This document shows positions 30,611 to 42,647 of a stretch of 64,000 nucleotides of DNA, piece by piece. The position numbers were made by a program, and so were the translations under genes. The first letter of the stretch is position 1. Each line of letters starts with the position of its first letter. The DNA is taken from assembly GCF_029168945.1 (NCBI RefSeq), contig NC_083604.1, forward strand, positions 70,262,211-70,326,210, written 5' to 3'. A model generated the notes under the pieces. The model was not told where the DNA came from and searched no databases. It worked only from the letters and a program-made list of their open reading frames with translations. The DNA comes from Cannabis sativa (taxonomy: Eukaryota > Streptophyta > Magnoliopsida > Rosales > Cannabaceae).

Positions 30611-32961
30611 TTATAAGCTAAAAGAAAATGTTAATTGGTGTTAGAATATAATAAATCAAAATGGTAACTTAATTATTACAAAAATGGTAAATAAAATATA
30701 GGGGCAAAAATCAAAATTACAAGCAACTTCCCATCACTTTTTTTCTTTCCTCATCGTAGAAAAATTGCTAAAACTACTATAATGAGATAATTATATTTAG
30801 TAGACGAAAGTTGCTCCACAATGCTCCACCACTCCATTTGAGCAACTATTTTCCCACTCAATGTTACAATTGTTTTTTTGTTCTTGCACTCACAGTCACA
30901 TTTGATGATGATGCACTCATCGATTATCTCACTATCGTTGTCGCTATCGAAAGCCACCAACTCCGTCGCAGTAAAATGATCGCAAGACATTGTTGTGCCC
31001 CTTACAGTTCTATTGGGCCTCCGCGCAAGCCATGCAACCTGTAGGATTGATAGAGACCAAGCGAGCGGCAGATGCAGAATGCGAATCGTAATACTTCAAA
31101 TTAAGTTTAAATCGAATTCGGTTTCTAAAAAAAAAAATTGAAATATTTTTAATAGATGTGTTAAGAAGTCCCTGATTTCATTTTGATGGCGATACAAACC
31201 TGCAAAGAATACCAACTCCATAATATATTTCTTGGCATTAAATCAAATTCTAATGTTGAATTATTTTCACAAAAAACTTATTCCTTTCTTTATTTTATTT
31301 TTCTATTAGAAAAATCAAATCGTAAAACATGATGTTGAGTCTCTTCCAACTAATGGGAGGGAGAAAAAGAAAAAAAATCAAAACCTTTTTTTTATGCTAG
31401 ATCCCTACCATAGATCTATATTTCCTACCTCGATATCTCTGGATCCTTCAACAGAAAACTGTTCATTCAGGGATTGTAATTGCAATTGGCTTGTCCATCG
31501 TCTCTTCACATATTTGATGAAAATTTTACATCATCAGTATTTCGAAGCCATGAAACTGTAAATTTAGAAGAATAAAATTAAGAAAAATTAAGAGATAAAA
31601 AGAGAATGAATAAGAAAAGAAGATGAATAGAGAGATGGCAACATCAGCATAAAGGGTTCTGGCTGTAGGAAACTTCGGTAGTCTTGCGAGCGTGCTCGAA
31701 GAAGAGAAGACCATCGTAGTCGCTCTGGCTATGGGTTCTTTCGCTGTACGGAAGCTTCGACAGGCTGGTAAAGGTTGTGTTGGAGGCTAGGGTTTAATTT
31801 GTTAGATTGGTAGGATTATTTAGCTAAAATTAATCAATTATAATTAATGTTTTCTGATCAGAATAACGTTAAATATAGTCACATTTTATATATAAAAAAT
31901 ATTTTAAAAAAAAGTCACCCATAAATTTCTCATAAACCAAGAATTCATAAGATGATTTTTTTAATTTAAAAAAAGATTATTAATATTTAAAAGATTTTTT
32001 AATTTTTTGGTTTTAATTATTGGGTTTATTTGTTAACGGGAGATCAAACCTATTAACATAGTTAAATTTAACAGAATATTCTTTTAAAAATAAGTATATT
32101 CTGTTAAACCAAGAATTGTCGTTAGATAGGCACTTTTAATATATAAAGATATAATATTTTATTTACATATATATAATATTTTATTTATAAATATATTATT
32201 TAAATGAAATTAAAAAAGAAAAATAAACAAGTTTTTGTATGATGTAATGGAAAAGTTCTAGGTAAAATAAAAAAAGTGAAATTTTAATAATGTATCTTAA
32301 AGAATAAAGTAGAGAAATTGTTGTGAGTACTCTTAGCGGTTTCTTTGGAAATTAATTAATATACCTTACCTATTTTCCAACCGAACTTTTTCAGTTGCAA
32401 AATTCAAACATAGGTAGCATAAGTACGTGTTACTGTGTAAAATTTTAACATTTTTTTTAAATAAAAATTGAGATAATATAGGTATAGTTAAAGGTAAAGG
32501 TATAACATTTATAATGTATGTAACTAATAACGGTTAAATATTTACCAACATGTAGTAAAAAGTCTTCAAATTTACAAATATATCAGGAAAGGTATATCTT
32601 TAATCAAAAGAAAGTTAGTTGAATAATTTAATGTAGAATCTAATTCTGTATGAAATCAATAAACTTTGGAAGCAATTCTTTGCCTACAAATTAATTTAAG
32701 AATACATTTATGAGGACGAATAAACGAATACTTTTAGTTAAGTCATCAACTACTGTTGCAGTCTAGTCTAGGGTTGCTAAAACAATGTGAATGTTATGGT
32801 CTCAGCTTCAAATTACCTTTGTGCAGTTGCTACGTATAAGAATGGGAAAGTTGCAATTAGAAACCCACTAGAAACCTAAGCGGATCAGGCTCACATTATT
32901 TTTGGAGACAAAAGATGGGTTGGATTGGGCCGTAAATGGGTTTCACAATAAGTATTAACAT

Positions 32962-33243
32962 AGGGAAACTTACAAAAATATTACAATTTGGATTAAATTT
33001 TACTAAAATACTACGGAAAGGTTTTCAAAAATATTGTGTATTTATAAAACACCAGTAAAACACAAACAGAACAACTCAAAACAACAGTAGAACAACTAAA
33101 TAACACTAGAACACCAGTGAAAACTTAACACAGTATACTGTAATATGAAACTTATAAAAAACACAGTAAAAAAGTAAAAAATACCGTCTGATAGTATTTT
33201 TGTAAAAAAATAGCAAAAATTAGTATACTATGTAAATTTCCCT
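32962..33243. mobile_element. Probable MITE with AGGGAAAYTTACA ends, 282 bp
   Basis: The left end AGGGAAACTTACAAAAATAT and the reverse complement of the right end, AGGGAAATTTACATAGTATA, form an imperfect terminal inverted repeat. The interior repeats AACACCAGTAAAACAC-like words. No target duplication is evident, so the family is uncertain. Confidence 0.5.
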
Positions 33244-33309
33244 AAAAAAAAACTAAGAAAAATCGCATGTGTGTTTTGGATGGGGCCAGAGTCACCTTAG
33301 ACTTGTATA

Positions 33310-34317
33310 TCTATTCTATATAAAGTGTGTCTATATAACTGAATTCTTGCGTTTATGAGAAATTCATGGATAACTTTTTTTTAAAATAATTTTCTATTCA
33401 AAAATAATATATTTTTTTTTTATTAAGATGTATTTTAATATTAATTTTTAAATAAATTAATATTACTTTTAAATTTTAATTGGATTTATGAAAAATTTAT
33501 GGGTAACTTTTTTTTTAAATAATTTTCTATTCAAAAATAATAATTTTTTTTTATGAAGATGTATTTTAATATTAATTTTTAAATACATTAATATTACTTT
33601 TAAATTTTAATCGTATAAACCTAACCGGAAACACAATCTCTGAAAATTCCCAATAAAATAACTAACCCCAAAAGGATGAGCAACCAATCGTGATTATTTA
33701 GGATAATCATTTATAATTTCTTTTTCTAAATCTCAAACCTTCAAACCCTATATTGCTATTGAATTATTGCCTCATCTTCTATGCCGTGATTCATGGCCTC
33801 TCTGCTGCGATTCTTCACTTTTTATTTATTTGGGTGTAATATTCAGTGTTCTATTAGCGAGTTATCCTTTGTTGCTCAAGTAATTATTTATTTGAGTAAG
33901 TCTTCTATTCCCTTGCTATATTGCTTTACTTTTAAACAGCTTTGGGATATGCGAAATATAATGTCATCCGTTAGAGAGTTTGTTGGGCACACCAAAAGTA
34001 ACAAGATATCATTTTCAATTTATAATCCTTGAATTTTTTATGATGCTCATTTTGAAAGGCTAGGTGTAATTGTAATGTCGGAGTAGCTAGATTTTTTCCA
34101 GAAGATAAAACTCACATCAGCACCGCTATTGCTGGCACCCATTCTAACGAATACTATTCTTCTAAGCTCATATCTAACACACAATCCTATGAGAACAACA
34201 TAAAATTGGGTTGAACCAAGATGAGATAAACATTTTTAAGTGTATTACCTTTTAATATAATAAAAAATACCTAGCATAAAATTTAGTATACGTGCCTCGC
34301 ACGTAACTTTTTACTAG
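33310..34317 (+). mobile_element. Non-autonomous Helitron, 1.0 kb
   Basis: Starts TCTATTCTATATAAAGTGTG after an A at 33309 and ends CTAG at 34314-34317 followed by T. A hairpin TACGTGC-CTC-GCACGTA at 34289-34305 lies 8 bases before the terminal CTAG. The 5' end is nearly identical to the reverse complement of 43940-44013 and the 3' end to 27951-28000. The middle (about 33640-34040) looks like a captured gene leader and first exon (ATG at 33793), without a recognisable protein. Confidence 0.85.
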
Positions 34318-34675
34318 TATATATATATATATCTCCGTTCTTATTTATTAGTGCCCAATAACAATACTCGCTCAATAATAAGTAAATGGTTAAGTTGCAG
34401 TTACTCTCCTACGGCCTATGCTATAATTATATCTCTGGCTAATATGTCCATGACCAGACCAGCAAACCGTTTAAAAAAATGTATACAATGTAACAAAATA
34501 GAAAAATTTGTAATAATTACTATAAAATGTTGGGAGAGCAAAACTCAATAGAGTAGACACAATTTAAGAAGAGAAGTTATTTATCCTGTTACAAAAATGG
34601 CTGACTTAATAATAACTTTCCAGCACAATGAATAAGATGGTATTAATACTGAAATTAAATAAAACCACAATAAAT

Positions 34676-34698
34676 ATATATATATATATATATATATT
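34676..34698. repeat. (AT)n microsatellite
   Basis: A run of AT dinucleotides about 24 bases long just outside the 5' LTR of the copia element. Similar runs adjoin the Helitron ends at 34318 and 42647. Confidence 0.9.
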
Positions 34699-34728
34699 TG
34701 AAACCATATTTTGGTTTCTCTTAAAAAG

Positions 34729-34977
34729 TGTAAACCAGAACACGTGTGTAAATTCCATTAATTAGTTATTCTGCTTTTTGTTAAGGTAATTGGTTCTTGT
34801 AATTAGTTTTGTAACAGATTCTGTTATACCTTTCTTGCTTTGTAACTCTCCTCAATATAAATAAGATCATAGCTAACCATTTTCTGGTTAAGCTCTTTTG
34901 GCTAATTCTCTGTTTTTGTGCTCTGCACTTTGCTCTCTCTGCTCTACAATTTTTCTTTTAGCCTTTGAGCTTCTACA
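34729..34977 (+). repeat. 5' LTR of the copia element
   Basis: 249 bp, TG to CA. Contains ATATAAATAAG near 34855 as the likely TATA region and a CT-rich leader (TTTGCTCTCTCTGCTCTAC). Confidence 0.97.
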
Positions 34978-35008
34978 TGGTATCAGATGCCCTTGACCGC
35001 CGTCGTTA

Positions 35009-38000
35009 ATGGCTTCCCCTGATAATGCCTCTGCTTCCGACATTCAAACCCCTAACCCAACTCCTGCTCCTGCAACTAATACCCCATCACCATGGAATCC
35101 TTTTTCTAATTCTCTTTCGGCTTCCCTCACCATTAAACTTGACAGAACCAATTTCCTTGCTTGGAAATCTCAGGTGGTTCCCACTGTAATAGGCCATGAA
35201 CTTGACGACATCCTCTTTGCTGGTATCCCACCATCACAGAACTTGGTTACAGGAGCACCCAACCCAGCTTACCAGCAATGGAAACATCGTGATCAACTCC
35301 TCCTGTCATGGCTTCGATCCTCCATGACTGAAGGCGTTCTTGGATCTGTTGCCCAATTCACAAGCTCATATTCTGTTTGGAGATCTTTGGAACAACGATT
35401 TTCCAGTCAGTCTCGAGCTCGTTTGTTGCAACTCAAAGGTCAGTTTTCTAACATTCGTAAAGGTTCTTTATCAATCTCTGACTATGTTGATAAAGTGCAG
35501 ACCATCACTGATTCTCTTGGAATTGCTGGTTCATCTATTGATGAACAAGATGTTATTTTACAACTTCTTAATGGCCTCGGACCTGATTATGACTCCGTTG
35601 TTTCTGGGATTACCTCAAGAAGTGACCAATTATGTCTCGAGGAGGTTCAAGCTCTCCTTCTTGCTCACGAAAGTCGACTCGAACACCATCATTCCATTTC
35701 TGATCTTACCATCAAAATGCAAGCTAATCTTGCGTATAACAATTCAAGATCTGGTTCTGGTTCTTCGCGTCCTTATCAACCACCTGGCCGTGGTTCTATT
35801 AGTGATCCCCCAAATCGTATGCAAGGCAGAGGTCGTGGTTCTTTCCCTCCCTCTCGCCTTATCTGTCAAGTTTGTCTCAAATCTGGGCATACGGCAGCTG
35901 TATGCCACTACAGATTCGACAAGAATTGGGTCACCCCTAAGCCTCCAGTCACTACACATCGTGCTTTTCTTGTTGAACATGACTCAGAAGCTGATTCTCT
36001 CCCCTCATCCACCACTATACTGCCTGATTTTGGTGATGATCCCATCTGGTTTGCTGATACGGGAGCCACTGATCATGTTACTTCCACTCTCACAAACATG
36101 GATTCGGCTATTCCATATTCTGGCCAAGATACTCTAGCTATTGGAGATGGTAAGAGACTTCTCATTTCTCACATTGGTTCAGCATCTTTACCATCATCTA
36201 ATAATTGTCCTTTAAACTTACAGTCTGTTATTCAAGTACCATCTATTACTAAAAATCTTGTGAGTGTCTCTAAACTAACTGCAGACAACAATGTTTTTCT
36301 TGAATTTCACAAACATTGGTGCTTTGTAAAGGACAAGGATACTGGCCAGGTTCTACTTCGAGGGAATGTTAGAGATGGGCTTTACATGCTTGGAGATGAG
36401 TCTGCTTCACAACCCAAACAAGCCTTACTGTGTGAACTTTTTTCACTTTCTAATTCTTCCAATTTCAATTCTGATGTAACCAACTCATGTACTTCAGATG
36501 ATATTAATAATAAGGCTCCTACTTCTCCTTATATGTCTAGCAATTCATCTCTATTCCATACTGCAGTTAGTAAAAATATTAACACATGGCATTGTAAACT
36601 TGGTCATCCTAATGACCAAGTCTTGACCAAGTTATTACAACATCTTCCTCATACTGGCACTCTAAAAGATCTTCATTTTTGTAATGCTTGTCAACAAGGC
36701 AAAAGCCATTCCCTTCCCTTTCCATTATCAAATACCCGTGCCACTTAACCCCTTGCATTAATACATACTGATTTGTGGGGCCCTTCTCATGCTCTTTCCA
36801 AAGATGGTTACAAGTATTATGTCCATTTTTTGGATGATTATAGCAGGTACACATGGATATTTCCTCTAACTCTCAAAGGACAAGCCTTTGAAGTTTTTAT
36901 TAAATGGAAAGCTTTAGTTGAAAAGCAGTTCAATCTACCAATAAAAGTTGTTCAGGCAGACTGGGGTGGTGAGTATAGGCCATTCAAAAGGTTTTTACTT
37001 GATCAAGGGATTCACTTTCAAAGTCCATGTCCTCATACTCATGAGCAAAATGGCCGTGCTGAGAGGAAACATCGTCATATGAATGAAACTGGTCTTACCC
37101 TATTGGCTAATGCAGGTCTTGACTTGTCATATTGGTGGCATGCCTTTAGTGCAGCTGTTTTCACTATTAATCGCCTCCCCACAAGAGTTCTGGATTTTGT
37201 CACTCCTTATGAAACTCTATTTCATAGCAAGCCTGATTACAACATTCTCAAGCCATTTGGGTGTGCTTGCTTTCCACACCTCAGGCCCTACAACAAGCAT
37301 AAGCTTAACTTCAGAACTCAACAATGTGTTTTCCTTGGGTATTCTTCTCATCATAAAGGGTACCTATGTGAAACTACTGAAGGAAGGATTTATATTGCTA
37401 GAAATGTGGTGTTTAATGAGGATTTTTATCCTCACAAAGCTGCCTCTGCCTCCACATCAACAGCAACCTCGCAGGTATTATCACCTAATCACACACCTTT
37501 TACTTGCAATTCATCCTTTTATCCTTCAGATAGTACATTTGCTAACTCTACTTTTCATACTGGTACCACTACTGCACCTGAGGACATCTCTATTGGGTCT
37601 GTACATGCTGTGTCGAGGCTTGCCAATGCTGCAAATCAGGATATAACTGCTGGTCCATTAACTGGTTTGTCCAATTCTGATGCTCAAAGACAGCAGCATG
37701 CTATTTCACCTACTCCTGGTACTATTGCTGCATCACACACCATTACACATCCGAGTGATCCTTATCTACCAAACCTTGACACACCTGCTACTGCTGCACC
37801 ATTACCCGAAATAACACCATGTGCTGTCCCTTTCACTGAGCCAAACCAGCCAGCTGTTCAAACATCAAATTCCCCACCAAATAATACATTACCCGAAACA
37901 CTACCATGTGTTGTCCCTGTCACAACACCAAATCAGCCACCTGTCCAAACATTAGCCTCTACACCAAACAATCCATTACCTAACATATCACAATGTGTTG

Positions 38001-39802
38001 TTCCTGTCACTGAGCCAAACCAGTCCACTGTCTCGACATCAATTTCTCCACTAAACCAGACAATACCTCCTACTAATACATCTCCATCACTCCCTTCTCT
38101 CCTTACTGAAAATCCCAAAACCAGAGTTCATCCCATGACTACTAGGTCTCAAAATGGCATTCACAAACCTAAAGCCTACTTAGCCACTAAACACCCTCTC
38201 CCCGAGTCATTACTCCCTACAGAACCTAAGTCCTTGAAAGCTGCCCTTCAACATCCTCACTGGTTTGCCTCAATGAATGTTGAGTTCACTGCTTTAAAGA
38301 AACAAGGGACATGGACTCTTGTTCCTTATGAACCCCATATGAATGTTATTACTAACAAATGGGTTCATCGGGTTAAACTCAACAGGGATGGCTCATTAGA
38401 TCGATACAAATCTCGTTTGGTTGCCAAGGGATTTCTACAAACTCCTGGCATTGATTATGAGGATACTTTCAGCCCGGTGGTTAAACCTGCAACTGTACGA
38501 ATTGTGTTAAGTATTGCAGTCACTCATATTTGGCCAGTCAAACAACTTGATGTGAGTAATGCTTTCCTTAATGGCACTCTTCAAGGAACAGTGTGCATGC
38601 AACAACCTCCAGGATTCATTGACAAAGACAAACCTCATCATGTGTGTCTATTACACAAAGCCATTTATGGGCTCAAACAAGCACCAAGAGCATGGAATGA
38701 CAAGCTTAAACAAACTCTTTATCATTGGGGTTTTCAAGCTTCCAAATCAGATACGTCTTTGTTCATTAGTGGCTCTCATGATACTCTTGTTTATCTCCTA
38801 GTCTATGTGGATGATATTTTAATAACTGGTCCTAACTCTTCTCTTATTGATTCTATCATCACTAATCTCAACTCTGCCTTCTCTCTTAAAGATTTAGGAC
38901 CTGTGCACTACTTCCTTGGTGTGGAGATATACAGAGATGCCAACTCCATGCATCTAAGTCAAAGCAAGTACATTGCTGACTTATTAACAAAGCTGCACAT
39001 GGAAGGAGCAAAATCATGTCCTAATCCAGCTAGCTCCTCTACTAAACTAAGTTTACATGATGGAGATCCGTTTGGTGATGTTACTCTCTATAGAAGTACT
39101 CTTGGGGCTCTACAATATCTTAGCCTAACTCGACCTGATGTAGCCTTTATAATCAACAAGTTGAGTCAATTTATCCATGCCCCTACAACCATTCATTGGG
39201 AAGCTTGCAAACGGTTACTTCGTTATCTCAAAGGGACTATATCATATGGGCTCAAGCTTCAAGTTTCTAATCATTTCACACTTCATGGTTATAGTGATGC
39301 TGATTGGGCTAGTTGTGTGGATGATAGAAGATCGACAGGAGGGTATGCAATGTTTCTTGGTGATAACTTGGTGTCTTGGTCTGCCAAGAAACAGCAGGTT
39401 GTGGCTCGGTCTAGTACCGAGAGTGAATTTAGAGCCTTGGCTAATGCAGCAGCCGAAATAAAGTGGATCACTCACCTTCTCTCTGAACTTCAAGTCCCTC
39501 TTTTTCAAGCTCCTGTTCTGTGGGTTGATAACCAGGGTGCAACAGCTTTGGCTGCCAATCCGGTTTTTCATGCTCGATGCAAGCACATAGAGATCGACTT
39601 GCACTTTGTTCGTGATCTTATTCTTACAAAGCAGTTAGCAGTTCGGTTTGTTCCTTCCTTGGATCAAACTGCTGATATTCTTACCAAGTCTCTCACTATA
39701 GATCGCTACAACTATCTCAAAAGCAAACTTCATATGGCAGTGTCCCCATTCCGTTTGAGGGGGGATGTAAACCAGAACACGTGTGTAAATTCCATTAGTT
39801 AG
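35009..39802 (+). pseudogene. Copia gag-pol polyprotein with one premature stop
   Basis: One reading frame of 1598 codons, open except for a TAA at 36746-36748 (codon 580), between the GAG-pre-integrase HHCC zinc site and the integrase core; it would arise from CAA by one C-to-T change. Gag opens MASPDNAS and carries LDRTNFLAWKSQVVP; a CX2CX4HX4C knuckle (CQVCLKSGHTAAVC) is at about residue 286 and the protease motif WFADTGATDHV at about 346. The integrase has HHCC residues (HCKLGHP, CNACQQGK) and D, D, E in HTDLWGP (586), QADWGGEY (650; usually SD) and NGRAERKH (684). RT carries YVDDILITG (about 1265); RNase H carries [18 protein letters not shown] (about 1428) and ADILTKSL. The frame runs 36 bases into the 3' LTR. 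Without the stop this would be a full-length polyprotein, so the copy is at most recently inactivated. Confidence 0.96.
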
Positions 39803-40014
39803 TTATTCTGCTTTCTGTTAAGGTAGTTGGTTCTTGTAATTAGTTTTGTAACAGATTCTGTTATACCTTTCTTACTTTGTAACTCTCCTCAATATAAATA
39901 AGATCATAGCTAACCATTTTCTGGTTAAGCTCTTTTGGCTAATTCTTTGTTCTTGTGCTCTGCACTTTGCTCTCTCTGCTCTGCAATTTTTCTTTTAGCC
40001 TTTGAGCTTCCACA
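39766..40014 (+). repeat. 3' LTR of the copia element
   Basis: 249 bp, aligned without gaps to the 5' LTR with eight transitions and no transversion. Directly followed by the AAAAG duplication. Confidence 0.97.
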
Positions 40015-40019
40015 AAAAG

Positions 40020-41098
40020 AAATTAAAACCATACTTCACAGTTTTGATAACATTTTATTCCAATATATAGCTTTTTTATCTTTCTGTCAGGCCAATACGT
40101 TCAAAGTTGTAAGCGCATATCAAACATATATGCCTGGCTCTTGTCATACCTTGTTAATATAGCAAGGATGTTTGAATATTTGATATTCATACTTTGGCCT
40201 AAGTAAATCTGCTCCTTAAATTATTTTTTCTTTTTAATAAATAATAGAATTTCATTAATGACAATCAACTAAAATAATAGCCTGCAATCTAAACGAGATA
40301 TCTTTTCCTTCAAGACTCAATCAAAATTAAAATTAGAAAAACGAGTTAAATAATCAGCCGTCTAATTTCTAGATCGTTAATTTGACAAAAAAAAATTAAA
40401 ATAAATCACATGAAAAAGATTTTAGCATCACAATTAACCTTCAGAATACCTATATTCTGTTTCATCCACCGCTTAGAAAATACAATAGTAGAATACTTGA
40501 GCACTCAACTATTGTGTAAAGTACGTAAAGTACACTACTAACAACTCATTTAGTCGCAGAGAAGACTTGGCGAATCATCGAATCGAAGAACAAAGAAGAA
40601 TTAACAACAAAACAAAACAAAAAAAAAATTATGCACACAGAGAAAATTAAAACACTCAAAACTACAAGACTAATTATAGAAGTAAAAATGGAATTATAGT
40701 AGCAAAATGCAACCTTGAGTACTAATTAGCCACATCTAGACCCAAGGATGGCCCACAAGCCTGGCCAATAGCTATGAATTTAGGAACAAAAAATCTTAAT
40801 TTTTCTCACTATTAACCCTTGAGAGAGAGAGTTTGCTCCCTAAATTAATTAGTATTAAAGTAATAAGCTACTTTTCAAATAATTATTATTATTTTCTTTT
40901 TAAAATAGTTTTAATTAAATATCAGTATATTTACGGTCCAAATTATGGTCTTGGTTTCATATGAGAAAAAATGCATGAAATTTGAAAATCTGAGGGTTGC
41001 CCATGATAGATCAAATCACAAAAAGAAAGTGCAGCTGAAGGAATATAGAAAATACAAGAGCCGAAAAAAAGCCAATTATATATTATATAACTACTGAG

Positions 41099-41143
<45 letters not shown>

Positions 41144-41508
41144 TTTTTATGATGATGATGAAAATTTAAATCACGTTGCTTATTAAAATTAAAATTGCGT
41201 TAGTTTTCCTCCGATAGTCACTTCATTCCGTACTATGCAAACACAACGGGCAAACAGATCACTTTCTCTATTATTGGCCTCTCAACTTTTTTCATTATTA
41301 AAGATAAGGAAGAGATAATTATATGCTTTTTATTCCTTGTTCACATTAATTAGGTACCACAAACTCTATTTTCACTATTAATTTGACCATTTTTTTCGAG
41401 CATTGTTTTGTTCTATATAGAGTATTAAGGTATCTTAATTAACGATTCTTTATAATATTTATTAAAATAAAATAAATATGATCTGATATATTAATTAAAT
41501 TACACTAA
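40020..41508. other. AT-rich intergenic DNA
   Basis: No gene. Contains the (AAT)n tract at 41101-41142 and otherwise unremarkable AT-rich sequence. Confidence 0.6.
41101..41142 (+). repeat. (AAT)14 microsatellite
   Basis: Fourteen uninterrupted AAT units, likely polymorphic in length between individuals. Confidence 0.97.
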
Positions 41509-42251
41509 AGGAGTGTTTGGAATAGGTTAATGTTAGCAAAGAAATGGTAATGTTAAACATTACATTGTTTGTTTGGAAGGTTTAATCTTAAAATGTCATT
41601 CCCTTGGTAATATAAATACTATTGAAGATGGTAATGTTGATACATTAAAAAAGGGTGGGATTAGTTATTCCCTTCTATTATATTAATTTGAATAATATTT
41701 TTAAATTAATAAATAAATTTAAATACCATTAATATTATGATTATTATAAATAAAATATTACGATATATATATATATATATTTAGTCTGTAAGATCGGTTT
41801 TTTTATAACTGAGTTATTTTTATGTTATTAGCACTAACATATATATGCATTATACATAAATTTTGTGAGAATGATGTACATAAATGACATAGCGAACAAA
41901 AATAAATAACATAGTGATGTATAGAAATATTTATTTTAATTAATAAAAAATACAATAAAATTTTATATTTTCTAATTAATAAATATATTTCTTTAATGAA
42001 TACTTATTTTATTTTTATGTATAATTAACATTCTATAGCTACAATAAAAAAATATTTTAATTTTAATTTTTTAAAATAATATATAAGATTCATATACTCA
42101 ACCAAACAATATAATTTAATTAACGGGAATATGATTATATATATTATTCTGCACAACCAAACACAGTTTACACATTTCTCTATAATCATATTCTCCTTCA
42201 TAATATTCCTTATAATCAATTTATTTTGAACATCTCATACCAAACGCTCAC
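41509..42251. mobile_element. PIF/Harbinger (Tourist)-like MITE, about 740 bp
   Basis: The left end AGGAGTGTTTGGAATAGG and the right end, read as reverse complement GTGAGCGTTTGGTATGAG, form the G.G.GTTTGG terminal inverted repeat seen in PIF/Harbinger elements. A 3-bp TAA flanks both ends (41506-41508, 42252-42254), the usual target duplication of this superfamily. The interior is AT-rich and non-coding. Confidence 0.6.
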
Positions 42252-42254
42252 TAA

Positions 42255-42616
42255 TAGTAATATTACAACTCACTACTAGACACTATAAATATTAAATACC
42301 CTTTAAATAATTCTCATCTTTTTCATTTGGTTTCTAATAATTTTTGCATATTATTAAATTACTTTGTATCATGTATTTTTTTTCTACCCCATAATCTCAA
42401 TAATTTGACACACTTTGTCTGCCAGTGCCACCATATATATATATATACTAAGACACATTACTATTTATTAGTCTCTTGTTCATAATTCCCTTAAACAGAT
42501 TCCTGACTACAGGGGGCTTCTATTAAATGGTTCTATCATTGTCTATCGATCTCAGTTTTGTCCAAAATGAAGGAACTTTAAGCTTTTGTGATGTCGTGTT
42601 AGATGTTTGTGTGGTC

Positions 42617-42647
<31 letters not shown>
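42255..42647. other. AT-rich intergenic DNA
   Basis: No gene. Includes AT runs at 42434-42447 and 42618-42647; the second abuts the Helitron end. Confidence 0.6.

Larger units (their letters stand above)
27951..32149 (-). mobile_element. Non-autonomous Helitron with captured GCN1 exons, 4.2 kb
   Basis: On the minus strand the element begins with TC at 32149-32148 (TCTTTATATATTAAAAGTG, preceded by A) and ends with CTAG at 27954-27951, followed by T. A 7-bp-stem hairpin (TACGTGC-AAG/CTT-GCACGTA, 27963-27979) sits 8 bases before the end. These are the classic Helitron features: TC start, hairpin and CTRR end, insertion between A and T, no target duplication. The 3' 40 bases closely match the ends at 34317 and 42648, so the three belong to one family. 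There is no Rep/helicase. It carries gene pieces (see 30060-30610) and a nested MULE MITE (28337-28722). Confidence 0.8.
34729..40014 (+). mobile_element. Ty1/copia LTR retrotransposon, 5286 bp, nearly intact
   Basis: Two 249-bp LTRs (34729-34977, 39766-40014) with TGTAAACC and CTTCYACA ends, a 5-bp target duplication AAAAG (34724-34728, 40015-40019), a primer-binding site TGGTATCAGA at 34978 (initiator Met tRNA type) and a polypurine tract GAGGGGGGA at 39757-39765. The domain order gag-protease-integrase-RT-RNase H marks it as copia. The short LTRs, the gag type and motifs such as [11 protein letters not shown] suggest the Ale/Retrofit-like lineage (inferred). I count eight LTR-LTR differences, all transitions, about 3.2%, so the insertion is recent. 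Confidence 0.97.

Noticed and set aside
32962..33243. Reading this MITE as a Mutator-type element
   Set aside because: The inverted ends are visible but no 9-bp duplication is found, so the superfamily was left open.
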